Shown here: piece after piece, positions 1 through 10,454 of the stretch
Position numbering within the stretch: the first letter of the stretch is position 1
Layout: every line of letters begins with the position of its first letter
Source of the DNA: Fusarium oxysporum f. sp. lycopersici 4287
Lineage: Eukaryota; Ascomycota; Sordariomycetes; Hypocreales; Nectriaceae
Reading direction: 5' to 3'
Assembly: GCF_000149955.1 (NCBI RefSeq)
Contig: NC_030999.1
Span: 1,621,303 to 1,685,302 of the forward strand
DNA length: 64,000 nucleotides
The notes under the pieces: model-generated
Seen by the model: the letters and a program-made list of their open reading frames with translations, nothing else
The model's database searches: none
What the model was told of the DNA's origin: nothing
Translations under genes and position numbers: made by a program

Positions 1-864
1 TCAATTGATGACTAAGCTAAATGATAAATGTGATCTGCTTGAAGGATGAAGGAGCTCTGGGACATACCGCTGTTGGGGTCATGAACCTTGACGCAATATT
101 TGTTGTTGCGTGTGAGGATGGGAAATACTAGTACGGAGGGAGCGTGTTGTCTACCTCGATGTACTCGTTAATGCGAAGTTGAGCTGCCACCCAGTCCTGG
201 CCGGGGCTCGGTTGAGTGGATGCAGACACCATATTGTAATGGCCGCTCCTTAGGATTCCAATGCTATCTGAGAACTATTATGCAGCAAGAAGGCATTAAA
301 CTCTGCAACGTAGCTCGAAAACCGTGTATCTTTCGTTTTTTGGCCGTGAGTTTGCTCTGCATAACCTTTGCCTAGTAGCATACCCATTGGGTTTCCTTTG
401 AACAAAAGCTATTTGTTGGTTCGTCTGAGCTCATATAGCCGGTGAAGGATACGGCGCTCAGAGGACCGGTGATTTGCAGAATTAGGGTATTTCCCGAGCG
501 CAGAATAAGAAATAGAGAGGCAGCGCTCCAGATATCTTTCATCGGAGAGGTGATCCACAGCCCGAGACTTTGTACCCAGGTACTATAGTTGGACTGACTG
601 ATTGGCGCATCCTCTCTTTTAAGCTCCTGGATGGTATAATCGACGCAGTTTGCTGTAGAAGCTATATTGAAGAAAATGATGCAGATGCTGGTTGGAAGAA
701 TGATTTCACTTGTCCCCCATTACTCAATTTGGAACGCTTGCTGAATTTTAAATCCTTAAAAGTATCTCGTTGCGGCTGCTTCAAGTAGCAGAACACGACA
801 AGCCTATGTGCTCTTGTGATCACGGCATCTAGAGTCCTTCTGACAACCCAACCAGAAAGACTCC
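1..864. other. Non-coding stretch
   Basis: No recognisable gene. The short frames here lack matching splice sites and known motifs. The base composition is mixed and not strongly AT-rich. Confidence 0.5.
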
Positions 865-1612
865 TCATCCTGACCCGATATGAATGGCATGACAACCCCC
901 CCCTCCATTCTCCGTCCCATTTCTAAGGCAATCTTTCTGTAACGCTTCTTGGTTAACTCGTGATTGACCGTTCCGGAGCCAAACCACCTCCGCACGCTCG
1001 TGCCTCGCGAACGGCCACAAGTCAGTGTTCCCTCCCTTCACCTTCGCTCTGCTCATACTCTCAACAGTTGTGTAAGAATGTCCGCAATCCTTCAGGGCCA
1101 TAGCTATCTCCTCGTCCTTTCTGGCATAGTCGAAAACACGACAAAGACTCGCTTACTGCTCTCCTCCCCATCTGAAGATACTACTGTCTTGTAGAGCGCC
1201 AACTCTACATCGACTATCTTAGATACAAATGTACCGCATGATCCACGGACTCTTAGCAGCAAGGTTAGAAGGCGCTTTCTCCAAGTCCGTGAGAGTTCGT
1301 ATCCATCAGCACTAGAGCAAATCTTTTTTTCCGAACAGCTCGACAATGACGATCGAGAACCCCCGCCATCCCTCTTAAATACTGTAATGGTGTCTCCCAT
1401 CTTGCTTGGTCCCGTCAGCTTTGGTTCCACTTTACAACACTTCTTCGAAGGTCATGCGAGTTAATGCTCACCTTGTTATGGCCGGCTTCACGGCCTTTCG
1501 ATTCACAGAGGAAGACTTGTTCCCTACCAAGTTCGACGTACTGAGGCTCCTTGTCTCCTGTCTCATCCATGAATTGACTGGCGAGTCTCTGCAACTCACT
1601 GTGGCCCGGCAT
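865..1612 (-). pseudogene. Possible decayed gene, unrecognised
   Basis: On the minus strand a short coding run starts at an ATG near 1612. It contains DETGDKEPQYVELG and can be joined through a plausible GT-AG intron (donor after HNK, acceptor just before an ATG near 1410) to a longer run ending in SSKRVFVVF. The protein-like text then continues in another frame as DYARKDEEIAMALKDCGH, so one base appears to be lost near 1130. The alternation of frames suggests a dead gene, not a functional one. I do not recognise the family. It could also be chance open frames. Confidence 0.3.
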
Positions 1613-2651
1613 TATGAGACAAATTAAAAAGAGATTGAACCCGTGCCATCCTATTATCGTAGGTGGAAGCGGACACGGTAGGATGAGATAACTTTAGACG
1701 ACCTTATGTATTTAGGTCATCGAGACCATGGGTTTACAACCCTCCAAGGCACCCTATGTACTATGTACTTGAAAAATAGGATTCAGGCACAAATCGTCAC
1801 CATAACTTCAGTAGAAAATGCGCTTTGTCAAGGCTTCTCTTTCTTTTGGCCCGTATGGATAAGCAAAGTCTAGGAGGGAGGATTAGCGTGTGAAACTGGG
1901 GAATAGATTGAGTCCCACCTGGCACCATCGGTGAGTGACTCATGGAGAGGGTGTTGGTTCCATTTTAGTGGAGTTTTGTAAGACAACTTTTAACATAAAA
2001 TTCTCTCAGCATGTCTACTAGTGCTTATGTATTCCGTAATGCCACTCCTAATCCCCCCAAGAGGCCTTATCTTGATATTGTTCTCTACCTAAGGTATAGA
2101 GACTTTTCTGATCTTATACTGCCCCATAAATGTGTCTACGGGATCTGGGAGTCTGTTCATTACTTTTCCAAATGCGAGTCGCTGACATTGTTCTGCCCTA
2201 GTGCGGATAGCATTTGTAACCTTCAATATGTGAGGCTAGTCTAACTCACCTTTAACCTACTCACTTTGGGGATGCATTTAAGGCCAAGAATAGACTATAT
2301 ATGGAGTGATTAACAGCGTAACGAAGAAAAGTCCTGTGCAGTAAAGATAGCCAATGCATGCTCAGCCTGACTCTTCGCCGGATATGGAAAAGCCTTCAGG
2401 CAACAACGCGCTATCTTCCCAGCCGTAGGGGTATACACAAAATATAAGTGCCTCGTGTCCATTCAATCATCTCGCTACTAAGGTGATTTGCCATACCATA
2501 AGCTGTAGGCCTAGTGGTATGTCTACGGGTCTATCTATGACTCAACAGGAGATCTTTGTCGAGAACCTACTGGCCAAACTTTATGTATTGCACTAGAAAC
2601 ACCCGCCGAGCTTATAAACTACCATCTATCACTAGTCAAGTATCAAGTGAT
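1613..2651. other. Non-coding stretch
   Basis: AT-rich spacer downstream of the chitinase gene. No protein motif, repeat or RNA gene was recognised. Confidence 0.5.
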
Positions 2652-4169
2652 TTAAGTATTTACACCTACAAAGCCTTTCTGCATGGCCTTGAGGTGGCTC
2701 CAATCGTTACTGTCCTGCGCAAGAGCCCAGGCCATAACACTTTTGATACCATATGTATCGGCTAGAAACGAAATCTTTTTTTGGATGAGTTCTGGGGTTT
2801 CCCACGACCAAAATATGCGTGTCTTGGCATCCCAATACCACTGCGCGCCCTTCTCTTCATCGGTGTACCCGTTCTTGAGAGCCTGGTGGAATGAGCTAGA
2901 AATATCAATACCATCACATTTGCCATAAGCGAAATGACAACCAGTGCCACAATGCGCTGGAGTTGAGCCACTGCAGCTTGTCAGTCACAATTTCAATCGT
3001 AACCGCTATAGGTAGGTACTTACCACCACCCGGAGCCTCCGCAGCAGGATCCCTCAGCACACTTGAAGCTTGTGCCCGCACCGCAAGTATTATCGGGAGT
3101 GGTCGTCAGCTTGGCAGGTCGCTCAGCGAAGTTGGCTGCTTCAAATGTCATGGAGCCAGACTTTCCAGTATCACTGCCATCGTCGTCATCCTCGAGGAGC
3201 TCAGTAGGGCAACCTATAGGCTGATTACAGGTATAGCCATTCTTGGTAGTGAACCACTTAGCGTAAAAAGGGATGCCAACGACAAGCTTGGAGGCGGGAA
3301 AGCCGAGTGATATGTATTTCTTAATAGCAGATGCAGCACCTTCAATCGACACGTGGTGAGTGGTGTGATGGTCCCGGCGATTCATGAGATCGTAGGTCAT
3401 AACCTTTTATGATTAGCAGACTCGTTCAACTCTCACGTAGGTTTAATTTGAAGGGAGAGTGTACATTGACGAAATCAACAAACTCATTAATGCGAGGTGT
3501 TTCGCCAGACGTATATGCGATCATATCACGCTCTAGACCTGGAACCGCGATGGAAAGCTCCTTACTTCCGATGGAATTCTTTATTTCCTTTAAGAGCAGA
3601 GGGAAAGCCTTGATCTCGTTCCTTTTTTTGCAGTTCGGGACTTGCTTATAGTCTTGACCATTTCCACCAGGATATTCCCAGTCAATATCTGAAGAGGTTT
3701 GTCAGCCACTTTCGGGGACTCGTCGATCAGAATACACACCTACACAGTCAAAACCGAGCCTATCGACAGTGGAAGCAATATTTTTAGCGAATCTCTCGCG
3801 GCTCGAACTGGTCTTGACACCCTCGTCAAACCCAGAATTATCGCCCCAGCCACCGATAGATAAACAGACATTCAATTCGTGGTCAAAAAGTTGACGAACT
3901 TGTTTGATCGATTGGAATGGCTTGTACTTCCCTGCAGGCTGAGCCGCAAAAAGGGACGAGTTAGCAAACGACATCATGACGTGGGTCACAGCTCCAGTCA
4001 GGTTTTTTGGCGGCAACTCAGTAGTATGCCATCTGTTTAGCCATTAGTTTACAAGACCGTTCTTTACCAGGACTTGATGCACTTACTGGTCAAAGTAGAG
4101 AATGTTTCGCGATATGGCTGCATTGGCAACGGCGGCAGCACCAAGGCTGAGGACCAAAGCGAGATGCAT
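2652..4169 (-). CDS. Secreted GH18 chitinase with inserted chitin-binding module
   Basis: Hydrolyses chitin outside the cell. The gene assembles from five exons: 4087-4169, 3740-4032, 3465-3688, 3024-3403 and 2652-2970. All four introns are 51-61 nt GT-AG introns, and the 1299-nt CDS encodes 432 aa without an internal stop. A signal peptide (MHLALVLSLGAAAVANA) starts the protein. SIGGWGDN is the typical second GH18 strand. FDCVDIDWE carries the DxxDxDxE catalytic signature (D123, D126, D128, E130), and the codon for D126 is split by intron 2. MTYDLMNRRDH is a later barrel strand. A hevein-like CBM18 stretch (about residues 306-345, ending FAYGKCDGI) is inserted late in the barrel and is itself split by intron 4. 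The C-terminal MAWALAQDS strand follows. It appears intact. A role in wall remodelling or attack on other fungi is inference. Confidence 0.9.
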
Positions 4170-4990
4170 GACAGGCGTGACTTAGGCACGTTGAAGGGGC
4201 AGAGTGCCCAAAGGGATAAAAGAAGGAAAAGTCGCGCTTATTAGTTTTGTGTGCTCTCAATGTACCGCCAAAAGCTCGGTTACAATGTTGGCCGTATTGC
4301 TTTCCAAAACACTCATACTGGTTATTTCAGGATCGGCAATGGTGATAGCTCTAATATCAGATTCTGCGGCGAAAATAAGCTATGCCAATAAGGACATTCT
4401 GCCAGTCCACCGTCGCCTGCAAGACTTCTTTGGTTTTCACGACTATGCTTACGTACGGCTTTGGCACCTGATAGGCTAGGTCGCAGCAGGCACCGTGGTG
4501 TTATGCCATACTTCAAAAGAGCACGTACCAAGGAGCTCGGTAACCACTTCCACAATCGAGCGTGATCCTCAGTTACCAACATGTGAAATACAACGAGAAT
4601 ATTTGATCTCATCAGATCTGTACCTGACCGGGCTTTGGCTCTGTAGTGTGTACGCTACGCAATTCAAATCGCGTAGACAACCACGATGAGATACAACTTC
4701 CTCGCCAGCCTTTATCACGATCCAACAGAACTATTATTGACGACAGCCGACATTGGTTCCACAGATCATACCAGGGTCGCATGTATGTGAATGAATTAAT
4801 GGCATCTAATCACCACGCAACGTTACCTTGACCTGTGATCGCCAACGCCCAAACCTCGAGGCTGTTATGCAGCCTTGAGGCTAGCACCGATTGAGGCTAC
4901 AACCGACAGCTGAGGCAGGGTATAGAGCAGGAGAACTTGGCAATATACAGTTCCTGGAGGCATGACGAGGAAACAGTGCCCTTGATTTGT
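4170..4990. other. Intergenic region between chitinase start and Copia LTR
   Basis: Holds the chitinase promoter on its left side. Short frames on both strands have no recognisable motif. Confidence 0.5.
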
Positions 4991-5184
4991 TGTTGGAAAA
5001 TCCGGGAATCCCCTTCCCTTCAGGATTCAGACTGTTAGTCTGAAAGTCCTAGATTTAAAGTTCAAAGTCCTAGATACAATCATCTAGAGATATAAACCCG
5101 AGAATAACTCTCAGCTCAATAATGAACAACCAAGTTTCATAAAAATACATTTTCACCCAGCACTACTGCGCAATATAAACAACA
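4991..5184 (+). repeat. Copia 5' LTR
   Basis: TG...CA ends, 194 bp. Related to the LTRs at 9695-9891, 10258-10454 and 40143-40329, but clearly diverged from the first two of these. Confidence 0.9.
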
Positions 5185-5204
5185 GGTTATGAGCCCGGGT
5201 TAGC
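5185..5204 (+). other. Copia primer binding site (tRNA-Met half-molecule type)
   Basis: Immediately after the LTR the sequence is GGTTATGAGCCCGGGTTAGC. Its first 12 bases are complementary to GGGCTCATAACC, the anticodon stem-loop of initiator tRNA-Met with its CAT anticodon. They do not match a tRNA 3' end. This is the arrangement known from Drosophila copia, which primes from a cleaved 5' half of tRNA-iMet. Confidence 0.6.
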
Positions 5205-5258
5205 AAACACCGGGTTTCTCTTCTGAATCAAAGAACCAAACTTTAACTTCAACTCAAG

Positions 5259-8200
5259 ATGACGTCACGACGAGCCCCACCTTCCACCATGCGAACTCGC
5301 AACACAATCAGAGTATCGCCTGCATCCGAATCGTCGCAACCTGGTGCTTCAGGTCAAGACCACACACCATCCTCAATGTATGACAGTACCACGGTCATCT
5401 CTGAAAAGAATACTCTTTTCCTTCCGCAAGAGCTCAAGCTAGGCGGCCCCTCCAATTGGGAGCAATATTGCCCAGCTCAGAAGGCCATTCTTCGGATCAA
5501 TGGCCTCGAAGATGCTGTCTTTGGTGATTACCCTCCCGAGGAACAGCAGACTATGGATCAAAAGATCAGGGCGGCAAAAGCTGCCGTCTCCATCCGAGGT
5601 AACTGCACTGGAGAAGCACTCAGTCAACTAGTCGGGATTGAGAATCCCCAGGAGATGTTCAACCTTCTCCAGGCCTATTGTATTGGCACGGGCCCAGTTC
5701 TTCTGCAGACAACACTTTACCAGTTCATCCGGATCAAAACAAGCTCTTACGAGACAATTCCACAATTTAATGTCGACTTTGAACGACTCGTCAAACTTCT
5801 CCTCGAGCAGAAAGAACCAATCTCAGATACCCTCAAAAAGGTTGTTTATCTGACTGCCTGCGAGAACGAGTACCCTGACTGGACTGCCAGACAGCGCGCT
5901 CTCCTACGCTCGGAGCATCCGCCAACACTACGATCAATGCAGCAAGATCTCATTGATGAAAACAGGTCATCAGATGATGATGACAGTCATGGTACTGCCT
6001 CCACGTACTGGGCTCACAGTAAAAAGACTGGAAGGAAGGGCCCGGCCGCAAGAAAGCAAGAGGCAAGTGGCCGGAGGAGAGGATCTTCAAAGAACCAGCG
6101 AGCCGCGAACAAGTCTAGCCAGGAAACCAATCATCGAGTCGGCAAGAACAAGGAACATACCTGCACGAACTGCAAGAAGAGAGGACATCATGAAAATGAT
6201 TGTTGGTTCGCCCATAAGGATAAGCGACCTGACTGGGCAGTCCGTCTCGCCAAGGAACTCATGGAGCATGATCTTCAACGGGACAACACCAAGAATCTCC
6301 ATATCAAGGAATCAAATCATATGACAGTCGAGCGATCTTTTCTGATCCTTGAAGACAGCGTCTCAGACGAGCTACCTATGGACAATACAGAGACGTGTAA
6401 GGTCTCCCTTGATAACATCTCTTCAACCGCAGAATGGCTGTTCGACACAGGTTCGTCAGTCCACATCTGCAACGACCAAAGCCTATTCACAGAACTGCAG
6501 CCTGCAACCCGAACGGTCCTCGTTACGGGCGGTGGGAAGGTGTACCCATTCGGTAAGGGGACAGTCAAAATTTGCTTCATAAACAAATGGGGTGAGCAGG
6601 TCACAATTAACCTCAAAGACACGCTGTTCATCCCTGAGTTTCCGGTAAATGTCATGTCAGGACTCAGGCTATACAAGAACGGCGGCTGGATAGACGGGAA
6701 CGACATGTACGACCCAACAGGAGATGTCTTTGGTCTCCTCCGCATAGGAAGGGACGGTCTGTACGTGAACACTGAGGTCGGAAAGACTACTGTTTCAAAC
6801 CAGGCCGTCTCGGAACTCCAGCCAGAACCATGCAATCATCACACTGCTTCATCAAACCAATGCCTGAATGTCGACCTTTGGCACCGAAGACTCGGCCATG
6901 TTAACGCATATCAGGTGTCACAGACTGCCAAAATGACCAGAGGAATGTACTGTGACGGCCACCACGACCATCAGCCTTTCAATTACTGCCTCGCCTGCGA
7001 CATCGCAAAGGCCCTACGATGGACTCCGCGAAATAAACGGAAACGAGCCTCCAGGGCCGGGTTCATTCATGTTGACACCTTCAAAGTCAATCCACCGGGC
7101 ATTAGAGGCGAACGATGGGGAATGATTGCCACAGATGACAGGCATAGAATGAGATGGGCCTACACGTTCACGAGGAAGGGGATGGCTTCGGAACTTCTAG
7201 GCCAGCTCATCTCCAAGATACGAACTCAGTATGGCATCCGAGTGTACGCAATCCAAATGGATGGCGGCTCTGAGCTCTATGGTGCGTCTCTCAAAAACCT
7301 CGAGTACACTCACGGCGTCAAGATCATCAAGACGACACCATATACTCCTGAATTTAACGGAGTTGCTGAGCGCTCTAACCGCATCATCTTTGACAAAGTC
7401 AGAGCAACCATGGAATCGGAAAGAATCCCGATAGAGCTCTGGCCATTGGTCCTGGAAGATATGGTGCGCAAGACAAACGTGACAGCCACCAGGGCAATTG
7501 ATGGCCTCACTCCCATGGAAAGCTTTCTCAACGAGGCCTTCCCCGGACAAGACAACAAGCCGGATCTGTCCGGAGAACGAATCTGCGGCTCACAAGTCAC
7601 GATACACATACCGCAGGAACGAAGATTGAGATCACACAAGTTTGGCCCAAGAGGAGAGGCTGGAATCTACCTATGCATGGAAGGTTCACAGATCTACACC
7701 TGCTGGGTGCCCTCTCGCAGGAAGGGACATCAGATCGTCCGTTCTGCAAATGTACAATTCTACGAAAAGGTTGGGGAGACAGAACTCCTGACCGAAACTG
7801 AGCATGATGTTGAGCCGGAAATCCGCAAGAACGGAGCTCCCATCTCAAGCCGGCCACAGTCCGTCACGGAGCAGACAAAGACTCCAAGGCCACAAAGGTC
7901 TGAAGTGAACAATCTTCAGCATGCTGAGGTGCATAATCCTCAGCATGGACAGACGACAACATCCATGACATCAGCTAAGCTGCCCGATCTCCGAAAAGAG
8001 GTGATCACTGAGCCCAAAACAATGACTGAAGCGCTTCAAGGTCCGCAAAGGGAGCATTGGCTCAGAGCAATACACAGTGAGCTGCGCAGTCTCCTCACGA
8101 AAGGAACTTGGCGCATGCTGGACCGCAACCAAGCTCACAATAGGCCACTTACCGTCAAATGGGTATTCAAGGTCAAGAAAAACGAGGACGGCAACCTCGA

Positions 8201-9143
8201 CAAGTTCAAGGCGCGGCTGGTGGTCAGAGGCTTTGAACAACAGTTCGGCTTTGACTACAACCAGACCTTTGCCTCTGTTGCCAAAGCGGCGACTTGGAGA
8301 ATCCTCCTCACCGTTGCTGCCTGTCTTGACTGGGAGATTGAGCAGATGGACGTGTCGACGGCGTTCCTGGAAGGGGACCTCGAGGAAGAAGTCTTCATCG
8401 AAATGCCGGAAGGGCTTGTAGAGTATTTCGACCAACACCCAGAAGACCGTCCGCCAGGATTCTCAACCGAGAAGATCTGCAAACTGATCAAATCCCTCTA
8501 TGGACTCAAACAGGCGCCTCGGCAATGGCAAAAGAAGCTGAAGGAGGCCTTGGAATCCCTTGACTTTCGACAAGTAACGTCTGACACGGCCGTATATCAC
8601 AATCCCACAACGGGAGTGATCATCATCACATATGTGGATGACTTCCTCATCATGGGCAGCAACAAGGAAGCAATCCAAGGGTACAAAGCCCGCCTGGGAG
8701 AGATCTTCACAATGACTGATCTCGGTCCCGCCAGCCATTTTCTTGGAGTAAGAATAACCCGAGACAGGAACTCAAGGCTGATCTACCTTTCCCAGGATGC
8801 ATATTTTACCAGAATACTGAAGAAATTCGGCTTAGAGGATTGTCGACCGGTCAAGACCCCGATGGAGCGAAATTCACTCTCGACACTGCAACCAAGAGAC
8901 AATGGCGACTCGGCTTCTCCAGAAGAACGAGAAGACTATAGCTCGAAAACCGGCTCGCTGATGTATGGAATGACCCAAACCAGACCCGATTTAGCTTTCC
9001 TACTCTCGGTACTCTCAAGATACATGTCGAATCCATCACCAACACATTCACGAATGATCAAAAGAGGTCTCCGCTATCTACAGCAGACAAGAGACCACGG
9101 CCTGGTGCTTGGGGGCGTCAAGAAAGATCCTGAATCCGCTTGA
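5259..9143 (+). CDS. Copia Gag-Pol polyprotein
   Basis: One open frame of 1294 aa carries Gag, protease, integrase and reverse transcriptase in Copia order. Visible motifs are: a CCHC knuckle (CTNCKKRGHHENDC) near residue 300; an aspartic protease DTGS near 394; the integrase HHCC zinc site (HRRLGH then CLAC) from about 540; integrase DDE residues in HVDTF, QMDGGSE and FNGVAE; reverse transcriptase from about 965 (KWVFKVKKNEDG, MDVSTAFLEGDL); and YVDDFLIMG near 1124. The frame ends in a TGA at 9141-9143 just before the RNase H region, which continues in the -1 frame. The upstream ATG at 5259 lies 54 bases past the primer site and is the natural start. There is no sign of a separate Gag stop. 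Confidence 0.93.
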   Translation: MTSRRAPPSTMRTRNTIRVSPASESSQPGASGQDHTPSSMYDSTTVISEKNTLFLPQELKLGGPSNWEQYCPAQKAILRINGLEDAVFGDYPPEEQQTMDQKIRAAKAAVSIRGNCTGEALSQLVGIENPQEMFNLLQAYCIGTGPVLLQTTLYQFIRIKTSSYETIPQFNVDFERLVKLLLEQKEPISDTLKKVVYLTACENEYPDWTARQRALLRSEHPPTLRSMQQDLIDENRSSDDDDSHGTASTYWAHSKKTGRKGPAARKQEASGRRRGSSKNQRAANKSSQETNHRVGKNKEHTCTNCKKRGHHENDCWFAHKDKRPDWAVRLAKELMEHDLQRDNTKNLHIKESNHMTVERSFLILEDSVSDELPMDNTETCKVSLDNISSTAEWLFDTGSSVHICNDQSLFTELQPATRTVLVTGGGKVYPFGKGTVKICFINKWGEQVTINLKDTLFIPEFPVNVMSGLRLYKNGGWIDGNDMYDPTGDVFGLLRIGRDGLYVNTEVGKTTVSNQAVSELQPEPCNHHTASSNQCLNVDLWHRRLGHVNAYQVSQTAKMTRGMYCDGHHDHQPFNYCLACDIAKALRWTPRNKRKRASRAGFIHVDTFKVNPPGIRGERWGMIATDDRHRMRWAYTFTRKGMASELLGQLISKIRTQYGIRVYAIQMDGGSELYGASLKNLEYTHGVKIIKTTPYTPEFNGVAERSNRIIFDKVRATMESERIPIELWPLVLEDMVRKTNVTATRAIDGLTPMESFLNEAFPGQDNKPDLSGERICGSQVTIHIPQERRLRSHKFGPRGEAGIYLCMEGSQIYTCWVPSRRKGHQIVRSANVQFYEKVGETELLTETEHDVEPEIRKNGAPISSRPQSVTEQTKTPRPQRSEVNNLQHAEVHNPQHGQTTTSMTSAKLPDLRKEVITEPKTMTEALQGPQREHWLRAIHSELRSLLTKGTWRMLDRNQAHNRPLTVKWVFKVKKNEDGNLDKFKARLVVRGFEQQFGFDYNQTFASVAKAATWRILLTVAACLDWEIEQMDVSTAFLEGDLEEEVFIEMPEGLVEYFDQHPEDRPPGFSTEKICKLIKSLYGLKQAPRQWQKKLKEALESLDFRQVTSDTAVYHNPTTGVIIITYVDDFLIMGSNKEAIQGYKARLGEIFTMTDLGPASHFLGVRITRDRNSRLIYLSQDAYFTRILKKFGLEDCRPVKTPMERNSLSTLQPRDNGDSASPEEREDYSSKTGSLMYGMTQTRPDLAFLLSVLSRYMSNPSPTHSRMIKRGLRYLQQTRDHGLVLGGVKKDPESA

Positions 9144-9748
9144 GCATCACAGCTTGGGCCGACTCGGATTGGAAAGGCGACACTGTTACGGGAAGATCGA
9201 CGTTTGGATGGCTTGTTCAACTTGAAGGATCTACAGTCTCATGGAGGGCCAAACGGCACGAAACAGTGGCACTATCGACTACCGAGGCTGAATATACAGC
9301 ACTCTCCCAGTGTGCCAGAGAATTAGCCTGGACTAGGAACCTCTTCTCTGAACTGTTCCTTCCGCTACATATGCCTATCCCACTGAACGGCGATAATCAG
9401 GGTTCCCTAAAGCTATGCAGAAACCCTGAGCTTCACCAACGGACAAAGCACATTCCGTTAACCGAGCACCATATCCGAGAAGAAGTTGAAGCCGGGAATA
9501 TTGATGTACAATACGTCAGCACACATGAGCAGGTAGCAGACGGACTCACTAAACCATTGAACGCCGTCAGCCATGGCCACTTTCTAGAAGCAATTCGAGT
9601 CAGTGCATGTCCGATCGAGGAAGCAGGTCGTATTATTTGGAGTACTGAAGTCCACGATGACTCCTGTGCCCTGAAGACAAGGTGGATGGGGGCGTGTTGG
9701 AAAATCCGGGGATCCCCCTTCCCTTCAGGATTCAGACTAACAGTCTGA
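9140..9748 (+). CDS. Copia RNase H region, out of frame with Pol
   Basis: Continues Pol in the -1 frame from TTG at 9140 (no ATG). ITAWADSDWKGD supplies the first RNase H aspartate, STTEAEYTALS the glutamate, NGDNQGSLKL a further aspartate, and TKHIPLTEHHIREEVEAG is the usual Copia ending. It can be expressed only by frameshifting or in a copy lacking the one-base loss. The tail beyond about residue 165 (9640 on) runs toward the 3' LTR and is probably not functional protein. Confidence 0.8.
   Translation: MSITAWADSDWKGDTVTGRSTFGWLVQLEGSTVSWRAKRHETVALSTTEAEYTALSQCARELAWTRNLFSELFLPLHMPIPLNGDNQGSLKLCRNPELHQRTKHIPLTEHHIREEVEAGNIDVQYVSTHEQVADGLTKPLNAVSHGHFLEAIRVSACPIEEAGRIIWSTEVHDDSCALKTRWMGACWKIRGSPFPSGFRLTV
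9677..9694 (+). other. Polypurine tract of Copia
   Basis: AAGGTGGATGGGGGCG directly precedes the 3' LTR, as expected for the plus-strand primer. The same tract precedes the extra LTR at 10258. Confidence 0.75.
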
Positions 9749-9891
9749 AAGTCCTAGATTTAAAGTTTAAAGTCCTAGATGAAATCATTTAGAGATATAA
9801 ACCTGAGAAGAACTCTCATCTCACTAATGAACAATCAAGTTATACAAAAATATATATTTTCACCTAGCACTACTGCGCAATATAAACAACA
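9695..9891 (+). repeat. Copia 3' LTR
   Basis: 197 bp, TG...CA. Appears identical by eye to the LTR at 10258-10454. Confidence 0.9.
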
Positions 9892-10235
9892 TTGGTTGGT
9901 GCACTCGCTTATTATATACGTTAGATGTAATGTTGAGAAATGTTTATCCCGCACGCTTATCATGTACGTTACTCTATAAGTTATATATATACGTATATTG
10001 AAGCTGTAGATATGAGTTTATTGGTTACCTTCTCACGATCAACGATAGTCTACCTCTTGCAAGACCATAGATCGCGCTTTGAAAAGTAGCCTTTTTTTTT
10101 TCATATTTTATATTATTATATATGCTTAATGTCGTGGACTAATTGCTCTTAAAACCATCTGATAGTCCCGAATAAAATCAAATTCCTTCTAAGACCATAC
10201 GATTACGATAATAAGATTTTCATGCTGTACCCTTA
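9892..10235. other. AT-rich spacer between two Copia 3' ends
   Basis: Rich in TATA runs (for example around 9970-10010 and 10100-10130). No coding sequence. It separates two identical copies of the element's 3' terminus. Confidence 0.6.
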
Positions 10236-10454
10236 GAAGACAAGGTGGATGGGGGCGTGTTGGAAAATCCGGGGATCCCCCTTCCCTTCAGGATTCAGAC
10301 TAACAGTCTGAAAGTCCTAGATTTAAAGTTTAAAGTCCTAGATGAAATCATTTAGAGATATAAACCTGAGAAGAACTCTCATCTCACTAATGAACAATCA
10401 AGTTATACAAAAATATATATTTTCACCTAGCACTACTGCGCAATATAAACAACA
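10236..10454 (+). mobile_element. Second copy of the Copia 3' end (purine tract plus LTR)
   Basis: From GAAGACAAGGTGGATGGGGG through the whole 197-bp LTR (10258-10454) the sequence repeats 9673-9891 with no difference seen. No internal Copia coding sequence precedes it and no matching target duplication is evident (ATAAG follows). It is either a truncated insertion or a local duplication or recombination product. Confidence 0.85.

Larger units (their letters stand above)
4991..9891 (+). mobile_element. Ty1/Copia LTR retrotransposon, near full length
   Basis: A 194-bp 5' LTR (4991-5184) and a 197-bp 3' LTR (9695-9891) both begin TGTTGG and end AACAACA. Between them lie a primer binding site, a 1294-aa Gag-Pol frame, an RNase H frame and a purine-rich tract just before the 3' LTR. 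The flanking pentamers are TTTGT on the left and TTGGT on the right, a one-mismatch target duplication. A solo LTR of the family elsewhere in the window has a perfect 5-bp duplication. The LTRs differ at many positions, mostly C in the left copy versus T in the right, so the copy is not brand new even though its 3.9-kb main frame is open. Confidence 0.93.
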
